Positions 51,932 through 59,011 of a DNA stretch of 59,011 nt are shown one piece after another (position 1 is the stretch's first letter; each line of letters opens with the position of its first letter). The position numbers and the translations under genes were made by a program. Source of the DNA: CAZDQL01 sp964507325 (lineage in GTDB: Bacteria > Planctomycetota > UBA1135 > GCA-002686595); assembly GCA_964507325.1 (NCBI GenBank), contig CAZDQL010000034.1, forward strand, positions 1-59,011, written 5' to 3'. The notes beneath the pieces were generated by a model. It was not told where the DNA came from and searched no databases. It saw only the letters and a program-made list of their open reading frames with translations.

Positions 51932-52297
51932 TCAGACGACCCCAGGCGGTCCGCGCTCGCTCTCGGGGGAGCGCCGCGACTTGCGCGGACAGGACTGCGG
52001 CGCTTCCGGCGCCGCTCGCCGTGCCTCTCGGGGTGCACCCAGGCGCTCCGCCGGCTGCTGGGGCGAGACCCCCGAGAAGAGGCACAGGGTGCAATCGTGG
52101 TGCCCGTGCTCGTGGACGTGCTCGACGACGGGGCCGGTGTCGGCGTGGGCCGCACAGCAGCCGGGGACGTGCCTCGTCGCTCCGAGCTCCTCGACGCCGT
52201 GGAACAACGCACCGTGGGGCGCGCCCGTCAGGGCGAGACCCAGGGCCACCAAGCCCATTAGGAGCCAGCGGCGCGCGCGTTCGGCGGGCGGGACCAT
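51932..52297 (-). CDS. Small DUF2946-like membrane protein with His/Cys motif
   Basis: 121 residues from ATG 52297, with GGAG eight bases upstream (the frame is open further). One N-terminal membrane helix (LLMGLVALGLALTG). Conserved-type metal motif 'CCAAH' and 'HVHEHGHHDCTLC', then 'LFSG'. DUF2946-like proteins occur near heavy-metal or copper transport genes. The C-terminal 30 residues are Arg/Pro-rich. Its place upstream of the porin-like and substrate-binding genes suggests a metal role. Confidence 0.65.
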   Translation of the reverse strand: MVPPAERARRWLLMGLVALGLALTGAPHGALFHGVEELGATRHVPGCCAAHADTGPVVEHVHEHGHHDCTLCLFSGVSPQQPAERLGAPREARRAAPEAPQSCPRKSRRSPESERGPPGVV

Positions 52298-52342
52298 CGG
52301 CGCAACTCCAGGGGCGCCCGCGCGAACTGTCAAGGTGGCGAG

Positions 52343-52849
52343 CTACTTCTCCTCGGTGGGACCGTCGAGAGCCGCCGCCAACCCCGTCTCCGCCCCCTCC
52401 AGGGCCCGGGCCAGGGTGCGGAAGAGGAAGGCGTCGAATGCCAGTCCGTAGAGCGGCGCGATCACCATCCCGGGCAGGCTGGCCAGGAGATCGTTCGAGG
52501 AGACCTGCGCCTGCGCGTTGGCGATCGCCGAGAAGGTGGCGATCAGGGCGCCCATGAAGCCGATCACCCCCGCCGCCAGGCAAAGGCCTCCGACGTCGCG
52601 CAGGACCGCTGCGCTGCTCGCGCGCCGCTCCGGAGGCAAGTCGTCGGGGCGTGCGGCGAAGGCGTCGCGCAACGCGCTGAGCAGGGCGCCGGGGCCGTGG
52701 CAGGCGAAGGCCCCTATCGCCGGCAGGGCCAGGACGTAGGCCAGGATCGGGAGGTCGAGCAGCAGTCCCGGAGAGGGGACCAACTGGCGACCGACGAGCA
52801 CCAGCACGCTCCAGAGCAGGACGAGGTGGACGATGCGCGAGATCGACAT
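52343..52849 (-). CDS. MotA/TolQ/ExbB-like proton-channel-type membrane protein
   Basis: 168 residues. Four helices: 'IVHLVLLWSVLVLVG', 'LPILAYVLALPAIGAFACHG', 'LRDVGGLCLAAGVIGFMGAL' and 'LPGMVIAPLYGLAFDAFLF'. The third/fourth helix arrangement and 'PLYGLAFDAFLFRTLARAL' end resemble MotA ('TTLYGLLLAN'). No flagellar genes are nearby. A proton-driven motor or channel component is suggested by fold only. It lies 13 bp downstream of the 211-aa membrane protein. Confidence 0.6.
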   Translation of the reverse strand: MSISRIVHLVLLWSVLVLVGRQLVPSPGLLLDLPILAYVLALPAIGAFACHGPGALLSALRDAFAARPDDLPPERRASSAAVLRDVGGLCLAAGVIGFMGALIATFSAIANAQAQVSSNDLLASLPGMVIAPLYGLAFDAFLFRTLARALEGAETGLAAALDGPTEEK

Positions 52850-52862
52850 GACGGGCCTTCTT

Positions 52863-53498
52863 TCAGTGGATCGTGCGAGCGGGCCAGGCGACGACGAGGG
52901 AGAGGGCGACGGGGGGGATCAGGAAGAGGAGCAATCGCAGGTCGTTCCACCCGCCGAAGATCCGCCGCTCCCCCACGCCGGCGCGCAGTGCTGCAGCCGT
53001 GGCGGCCCCACCCAGGGCGATGCGCCCGATGGCGAGGGCCGCGGCCGGTGTGATCGTCGAGTACAGGACCAGGGACGCGATGAGCACCGGCGACGCGTGC
53101 TCTTCCCGCGCCTGGAGATCGCGCACCAGGAAGAAGGCGGCCGCGGCGGCGAGCAGGGACACGAGCAGCCCCGCGTCGACCACCGCGCGCGAGCAAGCCG
53201 CGAGGGCGCGCTGGGCGGCCGGTAGCGTGCTCGGCCGCTCGATCCCGCAGAGGAAGGCGCCGCCGGCGCGCAGCGACGCTCCGTCGGTGGCGATCAGCCC
53301 CCCGAGGAAGCCCAGGACCAAGATCGGGAGGACGGGGCCTCCGAGGTCCACCACCAGGTCGGCGATCGTCTTCGTGGCACCGCCTCCCTGATCCATCGCC
53401 TCCAACCAGGGCGGTCCCGGCAGGATCATCCCCCCACCGAGGGCCAGGGCGACGAGCAGCAGGAGCAGGATGGGTCTCAGCGGTCGCACGTCGATCAC
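52863..53498 (-). CDS. Polytopic membrane protein, possible MotA-like paralogue
   Basis: 211 residues from GTG 53498, which lies in a GTGA overlap with the stop of the upstream 91-aa gene. Helices: 'ILLLLLVALALGGGMIL', 'PVLPILVLGFLGGLIAT', 'VVDAGLLVSLLAAAAAFFLV', 'ASLVLYSTITPAAALAIG' and 'LRLLLFLIPPVALSLVVAW'. The pattern of two helices, cytoplasmic segment and two more helices parallels the 168-aa neighbour. Assignment to the MotA family is weaker here. Confidence 0.5.
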   Translation of the reverse strand: MIDVRPLRPILLLLLVALALGGGMILPGPPWLEAMDQGGGATKTIADLVVDLGGPVLPILVLGFLGGLIATDGASLRAGGAFLCGIERPSTLPAAQRALAACSRAVVDAGLLVSLLAAAAAFFLVRDLQAREEHASPVLIASLVLYSTITPAAALAIGRIALGGAATAAALRAGVGERRIFGGWNDLRLLLFLIPPVALSLVVAWPARTIH

Positions 53499-53770
53499 CT
53501 CGAGAGTCGTTCCAGGAGTCCTTCGCCCAGGGCCAACCCGCGTCGCGCGAGTCCGTCGCTCCAGGCCTGGGCGTCGTCGGGGGAGGAGAGCCACAGGGGC
53601 AGGCTGGCCGCCAGCGCGACGGCGGCGGCGAAGAGGACCGGCCCCGCTGCGTTCGGCCGAGGCGCGGGGTCGGGGAAGGCGCGGGAGAGCAGTTCTTCCG
53701 GCACCGGCGGCGGCGCGTCGGGCAGCGCCCGCAGGGCGGCGAGGAGGGGGTCGTCGGCGCGGTGGCTCAC
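53495..53770 (-). CDS. Small TM protein, putative anti-sigma factor
   Basis: 91 residues. It has an N-terminal cytoplasmic helix region (DDPLLAALRALPDAPPPVPE), one membrane helix (VLFAAAVALAASLPLWL) and a short C-terminus. It begins in the four-base ATGA overlap with the ECF sigma gene. The location and topology are those of ECF anti-sigma factors, but there is no zinc-binding HxxxCxxC motif. The anti-sigma role is inferred from context. Confidence 0.65.
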   Translation of the reverse strand: MSHRADDPLLAALRALPDAPPPVPEELLSRAFPDPAPRPNAAGPVLFAAAVALAASLPLWLSSPDDAQAWSDGLARRGLALGEGLLERLSR

Positions 53771-54306
53771 GACGCCCCCCCCATCCTCTCGCGCAGGCGC
53801 TCCAGCCCGCGGGCGCTCCAGCTCTGGGCGGTGCGCAGGGACACCCCCAAGACCGCCGCCACCTGGGCGTGGGTCAGGCCGGCCACGTGGCGCAGCTCGA
53901 CCGCCGCGCGTTCGGTGGCAGAGACGGAGGCGAGGGCGCGTTCGAGCCGCGCCTCCTCATCGGTTCCCCCGGCAGTCGGCGCCACCTCCGCCTCCGACCG
54001 GCTGGCCGACCGCTCCCGTCGAGCGCGCCGCCGCCTGCCCCGCAGGGCGTCGCGCACCCGGTTGCCCGCGATCGCGAAGAGCCAGGGGCGCAGGTCCTCC
54101 CCGCGGAAGGTCCCCGCTCGGCGGGCGGCGGTGAGGAAGGTGTCCTGGAGCACGTCTTCGGCGTCGTTGGGGTCGGGCAAGAGGCGTTCGAGGAAGCGCA
54201 GGACGACTCCCGCGTGCCGCGCGTACAGCGCGGCCAGCGCTGCTCGCCCCTCGGCCGGGGAGGACCCCGCCAATCGAGCGAGGAGCTGTCGATCGTCGCC
54301 CGTCAT
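53767..54306 (-). CDS. ECF-type RNA polymerase sigma factor
   Basis: 179 residues from ATG 54306 (the preceding ATG at 54318 has GGAG only one base before it, while GGAAG precedes 54306 suitably). Sigma-2 region 'LYARHAGVVLRFLERLLPD', 'DAEDVLQDTFLTAARRAG' and 'PWLFAIAGNRVRDALRGRRR' and sigma-4 region 'TERAAVELRHVAGLTHAQVA', 'LGVSLRTAQSWSARGLERLR' are clear. It directs RNA polymerase to envelope-stress-type promoters. It is the first gene of a run to 49655; a MITE copy lies just upstream. Confidence 0.9.
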   Translation of the reverse strand: MTGDDRQLLARLAGSSPAEGRAALAALYARHAGVVLRFLERLLPDPNDAEDVLQDTFLTAARRAGTFRGEDLRPWLFAIAGNRVRDALRGRRRRARRERSASRSEAEVAPTAGGTDEEARLERALASVSATERAAVELRHVAGLTHAQVAAVLGVSLRTAQSWSARGLERLRERMGGAS

Positions 54307-54356
54307 TCGAGCTTCCATTCTCCAGACGCCGCCGCCCTCCCCGAGCCCGCAACGAA

Positions 54357-54571
54357 ACTGAACTGCCGCCCTTCAGTGGGCATAGCGGGGGACTGCTCGT
54401 CGTAGCACCTTTGCCAGCAAGGGTTTGGAGTACCCGGCCGCTGGAGCAGGCCCTACGAGAAGGGTGACGGACCGGAGGCCGGCGGACGACTGCTGTGGGG
54501 CAGCTTGGAGGGGCACCTGGATGCGGTAGTCGAGAGGCCGACGTCCGAGATGCACATCGAAGGGGGGCAGT
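54357..54571 (-). repeat. MITE-like repeat, copy 2 (inverted relative to copy 1)
   Basis: 215 bp; its reverse complement aligns with 44084-44303 over the whole length, with the same core (GGCCTGCTCCAGCGGCCGG, GGCAAAGGTGCTACG). The left end reads ACTGAACTGCCGCCCTTC; the right end loses the last bases of the terminal repeat. It lies between the sigma factor start and the 1002-aa gene, so it may affect the sigma gene's promoter. Confidence 0.8.
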
Positions 54572-54638
54572 CCCGAAACGTTGGGGATACGTGGAGGCGG
54601 CCCGCCGCCCTCCCCCTCTCCCACCCCTACATTTTGTG

Positions 54639-54666
54639 TTGATCGACCCTATGCCACCCATATGAT
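54639..54666 (+). promoter_or_regulatory. Candidate sigma-70-type promoter
   Basis: TTGATC (54639-54644) and TATGAT (54661-54666) with a 16-bp spacer, in an AT-richer stretch about 200 bases before the GTG of the 1002-aa exported protein. No other pair in the region is as good. Confidence 0.45.
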
Positions 54667-54866
54667 GGGTCTCATCCGTGGCGAGAGTGGGTATCGCCCC
54701 GGCGAGTCCCGCGACCAGGCCCGCGGCCTCGCCGATCGGCGCGGTGGAGCGGCCGGCCCCGTGGGTCGGCCGCTCGCTGTTCAGCACGCCTGGCGGCATC
54801 GGGAGGTCGAGGGCAGAATCGCCTTTGGCTCTCTCTTCCCGACTCCCTTCCCCCCTGGAGGCTTCC

Positions 54867-57800
54867 GTGCGATCTCCCACCATTCTTCCCCTGGTGCTTC
54901 TCCTCTCCGCCGCCGCGTCCGGCCAGTCCGCCGACGCTGGCGAACTGCGCCTCGACGGGCGCACCTTCACCCGCGTCGAGCAGCAGGCCAACCAGTTCAC
55001 TCGCAGCAGCCAGGACGCGGTTGCGATGGCGCGCACCCCCGCGGGGGAGACGGTCGTCGTCTGGCAGAGTCGTCGCCAGCAGGAGGGCGCCTACGGCGTC
55101 TACGCCCGGCGCTACGCTGCGGATGGAACGCCCCTCACCGCGGAAGTGACCCTCAACGCCCGATCGGAAAGCCACCAGATGCAACCGGCGGTGGCCCTCG
55201 ACGCGCAGGGATGCGCGTGGGTCGCTTGGCGCTCCTTCGGTCAGGACGGCGCCGCCGGCTCGATCATCGCCCGGCGCTTCGCGGCCGACCTGGCCACGGC
55301 CACCGCTGAGGTGATCGTCAACGCGGAGGCCGCGGGGCATCAGACCGATCCCGCCATCACCGCCCTGGCCGGCGGTGGAGCGCTGGTGGTCTGGCTCTCC
55401 CCCGACGCGAACGGCACGCTCCAGGTGCACGGGCGCCTGCTCGACGGCGACGGCGCTCCGAGCGGTGACGCGTTCCAGGTCGACGCCGGCAAGGGGCTCG
55501 GTCACCGCACCCCCGCGGTGGTCAGCGACGCCGCCGGGACCGCGGACGTCGCCTACGCGCGCCTCGACGCCGAGGGAATCCCCGCCGGCGTCTTCCTGCG
55601 CTCCATCGCCCCCGGTGGGGAGCTCGGTGCCGAGCGCCGCGTCGACGTGGCCGGTGGCGTGCACGCCATCGAGCCCGCGCTGGCGGCGGCGAACGGCGAC
55701 CTGCTCTACGGCTGGCTGGAGTCCGAGAAGGACGGCTACGGCCTGCGGGTTCGTCATCTGCGCCGGCGCGGCGAGGCCCTCGTCGCGGGGCCGGTGCGCG
55801 AGATCGAGGCGGGCGAGGGTCGCGTCAGCGGCATCGCGGTGGCCCTCGACGAAAGCGGCCAGGGGCTGGTGGTGTGGAACCGCCACGCCGACGGGCCCAA
55901 GCAGGACGCGGGACTCTGCGCGCAACGCCTCGGTCGGAACGCCAAGCCCGTGGGCGAGACCTTCCGGGTGACCGGCGCGAGCGAGGGGACCCAGCGGATC
56001 GCGGTCGCCACCACCGGCGCCAAGGCGGACCTCCTCGACGACGGTCGCATGGCCTTCGCGTGGCACGGCGACGCGGGGCTCGGGGACGAGAGCGCGGCCA
56101 ACCTGACCCTCCTGGTTCCGGAGGGGCTCGAGCTGCCCACCGCGGTGGCGTGCACCGACGCGCCGGTCTTCGAGGACCCCGGTGCGGGGATCGCCCGGCC
56201 GACCCACGAGCCGCCGACCTTCGATCCCGATCAGATCGACGACGGGAGCGACGACGTGTTCGATCCCGCGGCGGGAGTCTTCGACTTCAAGGCCTTCGAC
56301 AACACCGGCTGGACCCCACCCGATCCCGAGATGGCAGCCAGCCCCAACTACCTGATGGGGATGGTCAACGGCGGGATCGCGGCTTGGGACAAGGCCGGAA
56401 CGAAGCAGTGGGAGCAGGACATCAACGGTTCAGGCGGCTTCTGGGGCTCGGTCGGAGCGAGCAACTTCGTCTTCGACCCCGAGGTGGTCTGGGACTCCCA
56501 CGGGGAGCGCTGGGTGGCCTTCGCCAGCGACGCCAACAACGGCTACGTCCTGGCCGCCTCCGCCACTTCCGATCCCAACGGGGCCTGGTACAAGTACCGC
56601 ATCGACACCGCCCCGATCTTCGGGACCGCCTTCATCGACTCCGGCAACCTGGCGGTGGACGAGAACGTGATAACCATCACCGGCGACGACTTCAGTCCCG
56701 ACCGGTTCCGGATGATGTTCATCGACAAGTCGACCGCGTACTCGGGGTCGGCGCTCAGCTACACCACCTCCACCATCAGCGGCCGTCAGTCGATGGGCAC
56801 CGCGGTGAACTACGACTCCGGCGCCCAACCCCAGTACATGATCTGGGCGCAGGAGTTCACCACGGCGACAACCCTGCGCATCTACGCGGTGACCAACCAG
56901 CTCACCTCGCCGACCACGCAGTACACCACCGTCACCGTTCCCCAGTACAGCCACCCCAACGATCCGCCCCAGCAGGGCACTTCGACGCGACCGGAGCTCT
57001 TCGAGGCGCGTTTCTGGAGCGCGATGGTGCGCAACGGTCACATGTGGGCGGTGCACCACCAGGGCTCGAGCCGCGCGAGAGCGCGCTGGTACGAGTTCGA
57101 CCTGAACGGCTGGCCGAGCGGCGGAACGCCGACTCTGGTGCAGTCGGGGGACATCGACCTCGGATCGGGGATCTTCACCTTCTTCCCCAGCATCTGGGCC
57201 GACGATGCCGGCAACGCTGCGATCACCTTCTCGCGCTCGTCGTCGAGCGAGTACATCTCGATGCAGATGACCTACCGCCTGGCGGCGGATCCCCTGGGCA
57301 CGATGCGCACCCCGATCCAGGTGGCCGCCAGCACCTCGGCGGACAACAGCGGCCGCTGGGGTGACTACAGCGCCACCAACTCCGACCCGGCGATGGCGGG
57401 CAGCTTCTGGGGTCACCACGAGTACCGTCTAGGGAGCTGGAGGACGCGCATGGCGCGCCTCGACACCTGCTCCGGCTCGGTGACCAACTACTGCGTGATC
57501 TCGCCCAACTCCGCCGGCATCGGGGCCATCATGAACGCCTCGGGGAGCACCTCGATCGCCGCCAACGACTTCGTGCTCGAAGTCGACGGCGCTCCCCCGG
57601 GGCAGTTCGGCCTCTTCTTCTACGGCCAGGGACAGGCCCAGACCCCCGTGGGTGACGGCTACCTGTGCATCGGCAGCGCCTTCGTGCGCCTGCCCGTCGT
57701 GACGGTCGACGGCTCCGGCCACGCCCAGTACCCAATCGACTACAACAACCTACCCCCCGCGGGTCAGATCGCGCCGGGCGACATCTGGGACTGGCAGTTC

Positions 57801-57875
57801 TGGTACCGCGATCCCGGGTTCGGGAGCGCGGGGCACAACCTGTCCGACGCGATCGAAGTGGAGTTCTGCAACTAG
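54867..57875 (+). CDS. Exported repeat protein with planctomycetal C-terminal domain
   Basis: 1002 residues from GTG 54867, with CTGGAGG six bases upstream; the start opens a signal peptide (RSPTILPLVLLLSAAASGQ). The frame is open upstream, but that part is unlike coding sequence. Residues about 40-350 hold beta-propeller-like repeats ('VVVWQSRRQQEGAYGVYARR' pattern, A-x-R-R-x-A-x-D-G). About 390-840 is a beta-rich domain ('DPEVVWDSHGERWVAFAS'). The last 130 residues share a domain with the first gene of the window (NYC start, YLCIGS, APGDIWDWQFWYRDPG, ending AIEVEFCN). A secreted or surface protein sorted by this domain is inferred. A hairpin terminator follows. Confidence 0.8.
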   Translation: MRSPTILPLVLLLSAAASGQSADAGELRLDGRTFTRVEQQANQFTRSSQDAVAMARTPAGETVVVWQSRRQQEGAYGVYARRYAADGTPLTAEVTLNARSESHQMQPAVALDAQGCAWVAWRSFGQDGAAGSIIARRFAADLATATAEVIVNAEAAGHQTDPAITALAGGGALVVWLSPDANGTLQVHGRLLDGDGAPSGDAFQVDAGKGLGHRTPAVVSDAAGTADVAYARLDAEGIPAGVFLRSIAPGGELGAERRVDVAGGVHAIEPALAAANGDLLYGWLESEKDGYGLRVRHLRRRGEALVAGPVREIEAGEGRVSGIAVALDESGQGLVVWNRHADGPKQDAGLCAQRLGRNAKPVGETFRVTGASEGTQRIAVATTGAKADLLDDGRMAFAWHGDAGLGDESAANLTLLVPEGLELPTAVACTDAPVFEDPGAGIARPTHEPPTFDPDQIDDGSDDVFDPAAGVFDFKAFDNTGWTPPDPEMAASPNYLMGMVNGGIAAWDKAGTKQWEQDINGSGGFWGSVGASNFVFDPEVVWDSHGERWVAFASDANNGYVLAASATSDPNGAWYKYRIDTAPIFGTAFIDSGNLAVDENVITITGDDFSPDRFRMMFIDKSTAYSGSALSYTTSTISGRQSMGTAVNYDSGAQPQYMIWAQEFTTATTLRIYAVTNQLTSPTTQYTTVTVPQYSHPNDPPQQGTSTRPELFEARFWSAMVRNGHMWAVHHQGSSRARARWYEFDLNGWPSGGTPTLVQSGDIDLGSGIFTFFPSIWADDAGNAAITFSRSSSSEYISMQMTYRLAADPLGTMRTPIQVAASTSADNSGRWGDYSATNSDPAMAGSFWGHHEYRLGSWRTRMARLDTCSGSVTNYCVISPNSAGIGAIMNASGSTSIAANDFVLEVDGAPPGQFGLFFYGQGQAQTPVGDGYLCIGSAFVRLPVVTVDGSGHAQYPIDYNNLPPAGQIAPGDIWDWQFWYRDPGFGSAGHNLSDAIEVEFCN

Positions 57876-57894
57876 CTCCCTGAGAGGCGAACGA

Positions 57895-57927
57895 CCGCCC
57901 GGTACGGTGCAGCACCGTGCCGGGCGG
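57895..57927 (+). terminator. Hairpin terminator after the 1002-aa gene
   Basis: CCGCCCGGTACGGTG (57895-57909) pairs with CACCGTGCCGGGCGG (57913-57927; one G-T pair) across a three-base loop, 19 bases after the stop, followed by TGTCGTTT. It is a good intrinsic terminator in this GC-rich background. Confidence 0.7.
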
Positions 57928-58526
57928 TGTCGTTTCGACCCCTCTGCCGATCGCCCCATCGAGACCGACGTTGCGTTGGATCACGAATGCCGAGTTCAGA
58001 AGATCGTGGCCGGGCTGACGTACGACAGGGCGATCCTCCAGGACGCCCTGGGAGAGGCCCGAAAGCCTCTCGTCGACGTGAGTTGGAGGGATACGAACAC
58101 CCCCAGGGGACTCTCGTCTCGGGCCAGCCGCGCCCCCCGCCGCACTTGCGAAGCAGCAACGCCCTCGAGCCGTTTGCCCTGGGTCAGATGTGCTCGGGTT
58201 GTTCTGAGCGAGTTCCGTTTGCCTGCGCGGTAGACGCAACCCTCGGGGCCAATCGACATATTGCGGATTTGAAGCGCCGCGCGAAGAGGTCCATCTAGAT
58301 CGGCAGCCATGGGCGAACTCGGCAGTGCGGCCCCCCAGGCGCCCCCCCATGAGGTCGCACAACAAGATCAGCGTGATGGCTAGTCATCGCCCCGAAGAGC
58401 GCATACACTGCGCGTACAACGCTCCCGTCTACTAGCTTGCATTTCCGTGGGGGTTCGGGTGTATGCGCCTGTCTGTGTGCCCCTTCCCGCTGACGGACGG
58501 CAGGCTCTCGCCACCTGCAGCTCAGC
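57928..58526. other. Intergenic region with only a transposase remnant
   Basis: About 600 bases between the terminator and the RHS gene. Apart from the IS3-like fragment at 57955-58068, I see no intact gene, tRNA or clear promoter. Confidence 0.5.
57955..58068 (+). pseudogene. Decayed IS3-family transposase OrfA fragment
   Basis: The frame reads a stretch matching the OrfA C-terminus: 'ALDHECRVQKIVAGLTYDRA' then 'ILQDALGEARK', comparable to the usual 'ALExENxRLKKIVADLTLDK' and 'AILQDALGKK'. No start, no DDE-bearing OrfB and no terminal repeats are visible. It is a relic of an insertion between the 1002-aa gene and the RHS gene. Confidence 0.5.
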
Positions 58527-58583
58527 ATGTTCAACGCGTTTGTTCGCACTCGGCTGGTTCTTGCTCGCTTCTCACGGGTCAAC

Positions 58584-59011
58584 ATGACCTTCCTATTCGC
58601 CCTTCTCGCCCTGCTGACGGTGAATCCAATCCCCCGGGCAGAGCCCGCGTCCCCCCCAGGCTTCCCCGTCGTGGTCCGATCTCAGTGGGATCCTTCCATC
58701 GGTGATGAAGACCCCCAGGAAGACGACCTCAAGAACGGGGACGAGCCGCCCAAAGAGGATGAGGAATCTGACGACGACGGAGATCCCGTCGACCTGACGA
58801 GCGGTGCGTTCCACTACACCACCCGCGTACTCGACTTCCGCTCACGGGGAGGTGCTGATCTGGCGGTCGTTCTGAGCTACCTGAGCAGCGCGCATGGGTG
58901 GCCAGCCGTGGTAGGTCACCGATGGACCCATAACTTCGACAAGAAGCTCGTTCTGAGGGTACTCAAGACGCCCGCCGCCCCCGTGCGGCCGGGCCAGCCC
59001 TCTTCCGGAGG
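58584..59011 (+). CDS. RHS/YD-repeat protein N-terminus (3' truncated by window)
   Basis: 142 residues visible and open to the window edge. ATG 58584 starts a signal-like helix (MTFLFALLALLTVNPIPRAE); an in-frame ATG at 58527 is an alternative start. An acidic linker (EDPQEDDLKNGDEPPKEDEE) leads into the DUF6531 type N-terminus of RHS proteins: 'GDPVDLTSGAFHYTTRVLDF', 'VLSYLSSAHGW' and 'VGHRWTHNFDKKLVL'. RHS proteins form large beta-cages and often carry C-terminal toxins or adhesive tips; the C-terminus lies beyond the window. Confidence 0.75.
   Translation, partial: MTFLFALLALLTVNPIPRAEPASPPGFPVVVRSQWDPSIGDEDPQEDDLKNGDEPPKEDEESDDDGDPVDLTSGAFHYTTRVLDFRSRGGADLAVVLSYLSSAHGWPAVVGHRWTHNFDKKLVLRVLKTPAAPVRPGQPSSG

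Noticed and set aside
58080..58140. tRNA-like T-arm sequence (GTTCGTATCC on the minus strand)
   Set aside because: No matching D-arm, anticodon stem or acceptor stem could be drawn; probably chance.

Overview
The window is high-G+C DNA from a bacterium. It is dense in secreted and lipid-anchored proteins, carboxypeptidase-regulatory-like and pre-peptidase-like domains, Ca-binding Asp motifs, and frequent GTG/TTG starts. Two secreted proteins share a C-terminal domain of a type I associate with Planctomycetota. AcnB, an oligoribonuclease-like exonuclease and ECF sigma control fit a free-living Gram-negative-type cell. I infer a planctomycete, probably an uncultured or marine lineage; no rRNA is present to confirm this. 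No tRNA, rRNA, CRISPR array or replication origin was recognised.

Layout. 1-9231: the end of a secreted C-type-lectin-like protein, a secreted carboxypeptidase-regulatory-like protein, a HEAT-repeat membrane protein, a UspA-DUF389 fusion, a small zinc-ribbon-like protein and a 964-aa exported protein. 9229-9393: a near-perfect palindromic element that supplies the stop codons of two convergent genes. 9391-19146: a two-gene operon (771 aa and 1812 aa, ATGA overlap) of very large exported multidomain proteins, divergent from an exported protein with about 12 'GDD-Y' repeats. 19147-23152: a thymidylate synthase homologue, a Tat-exported NIF3-like protein, a DUF819 membrane protein and a GFA/CENP-V-like protein.

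23153-27081: a plus-strand operon with an AAA/DUF234 ATPase, a CxxC protein, a ClC-CBS chloride transporter and a bacilliredoxin. A perfect 16-bp palindrome lies in its promoter region. 27093-35925: tandem UspA, methyltransferase, oligoribonuclease-like exonuclease, three lipoproteins, an HtrA-like protease overlapping an aldo/keto reductase, a MATE exporter and an M14 peptidase. 35986-42518: ribokinase, a second large palindrome (36837-37019), an ABHD14-like hydrolase, a sulfatase-fold enzyme, AcnB and a nucleotidyltransferase/small-protein pair.

42606-49658: a multispanning membrane protein, a TPR lipoprotein, a carboxypeptidase-regulatory-like protein and an M1-type metallopeptidase with unusual ligand spacing. 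49655-54306 (minus): one apparent transcription unit encoding an ECF sigma factor, a small TM protein (putative anti-sigma), two polytopic proteins (one clearly MotA/TolQ-like), a DUF2946-like His/Cys protein, a His-rich beta-barrel-type outer-membrane protein and a zinc/manganese-type substrate-binding protein. This suggests an envelope/metal-responsive regulon. 54639-59011: a 1002-aa exported protein, a terminator, a decayed IS3-type transposase fragment and the start of an RHS/YD-repeat protein cut by the window edge.

Mobile or repeat DNA: two different palindromic elements of about 165 and 183 bp, and two inverted copies of a roughly 215-220-bp MITE-like repeat (44084-44303 and 54357-54571).
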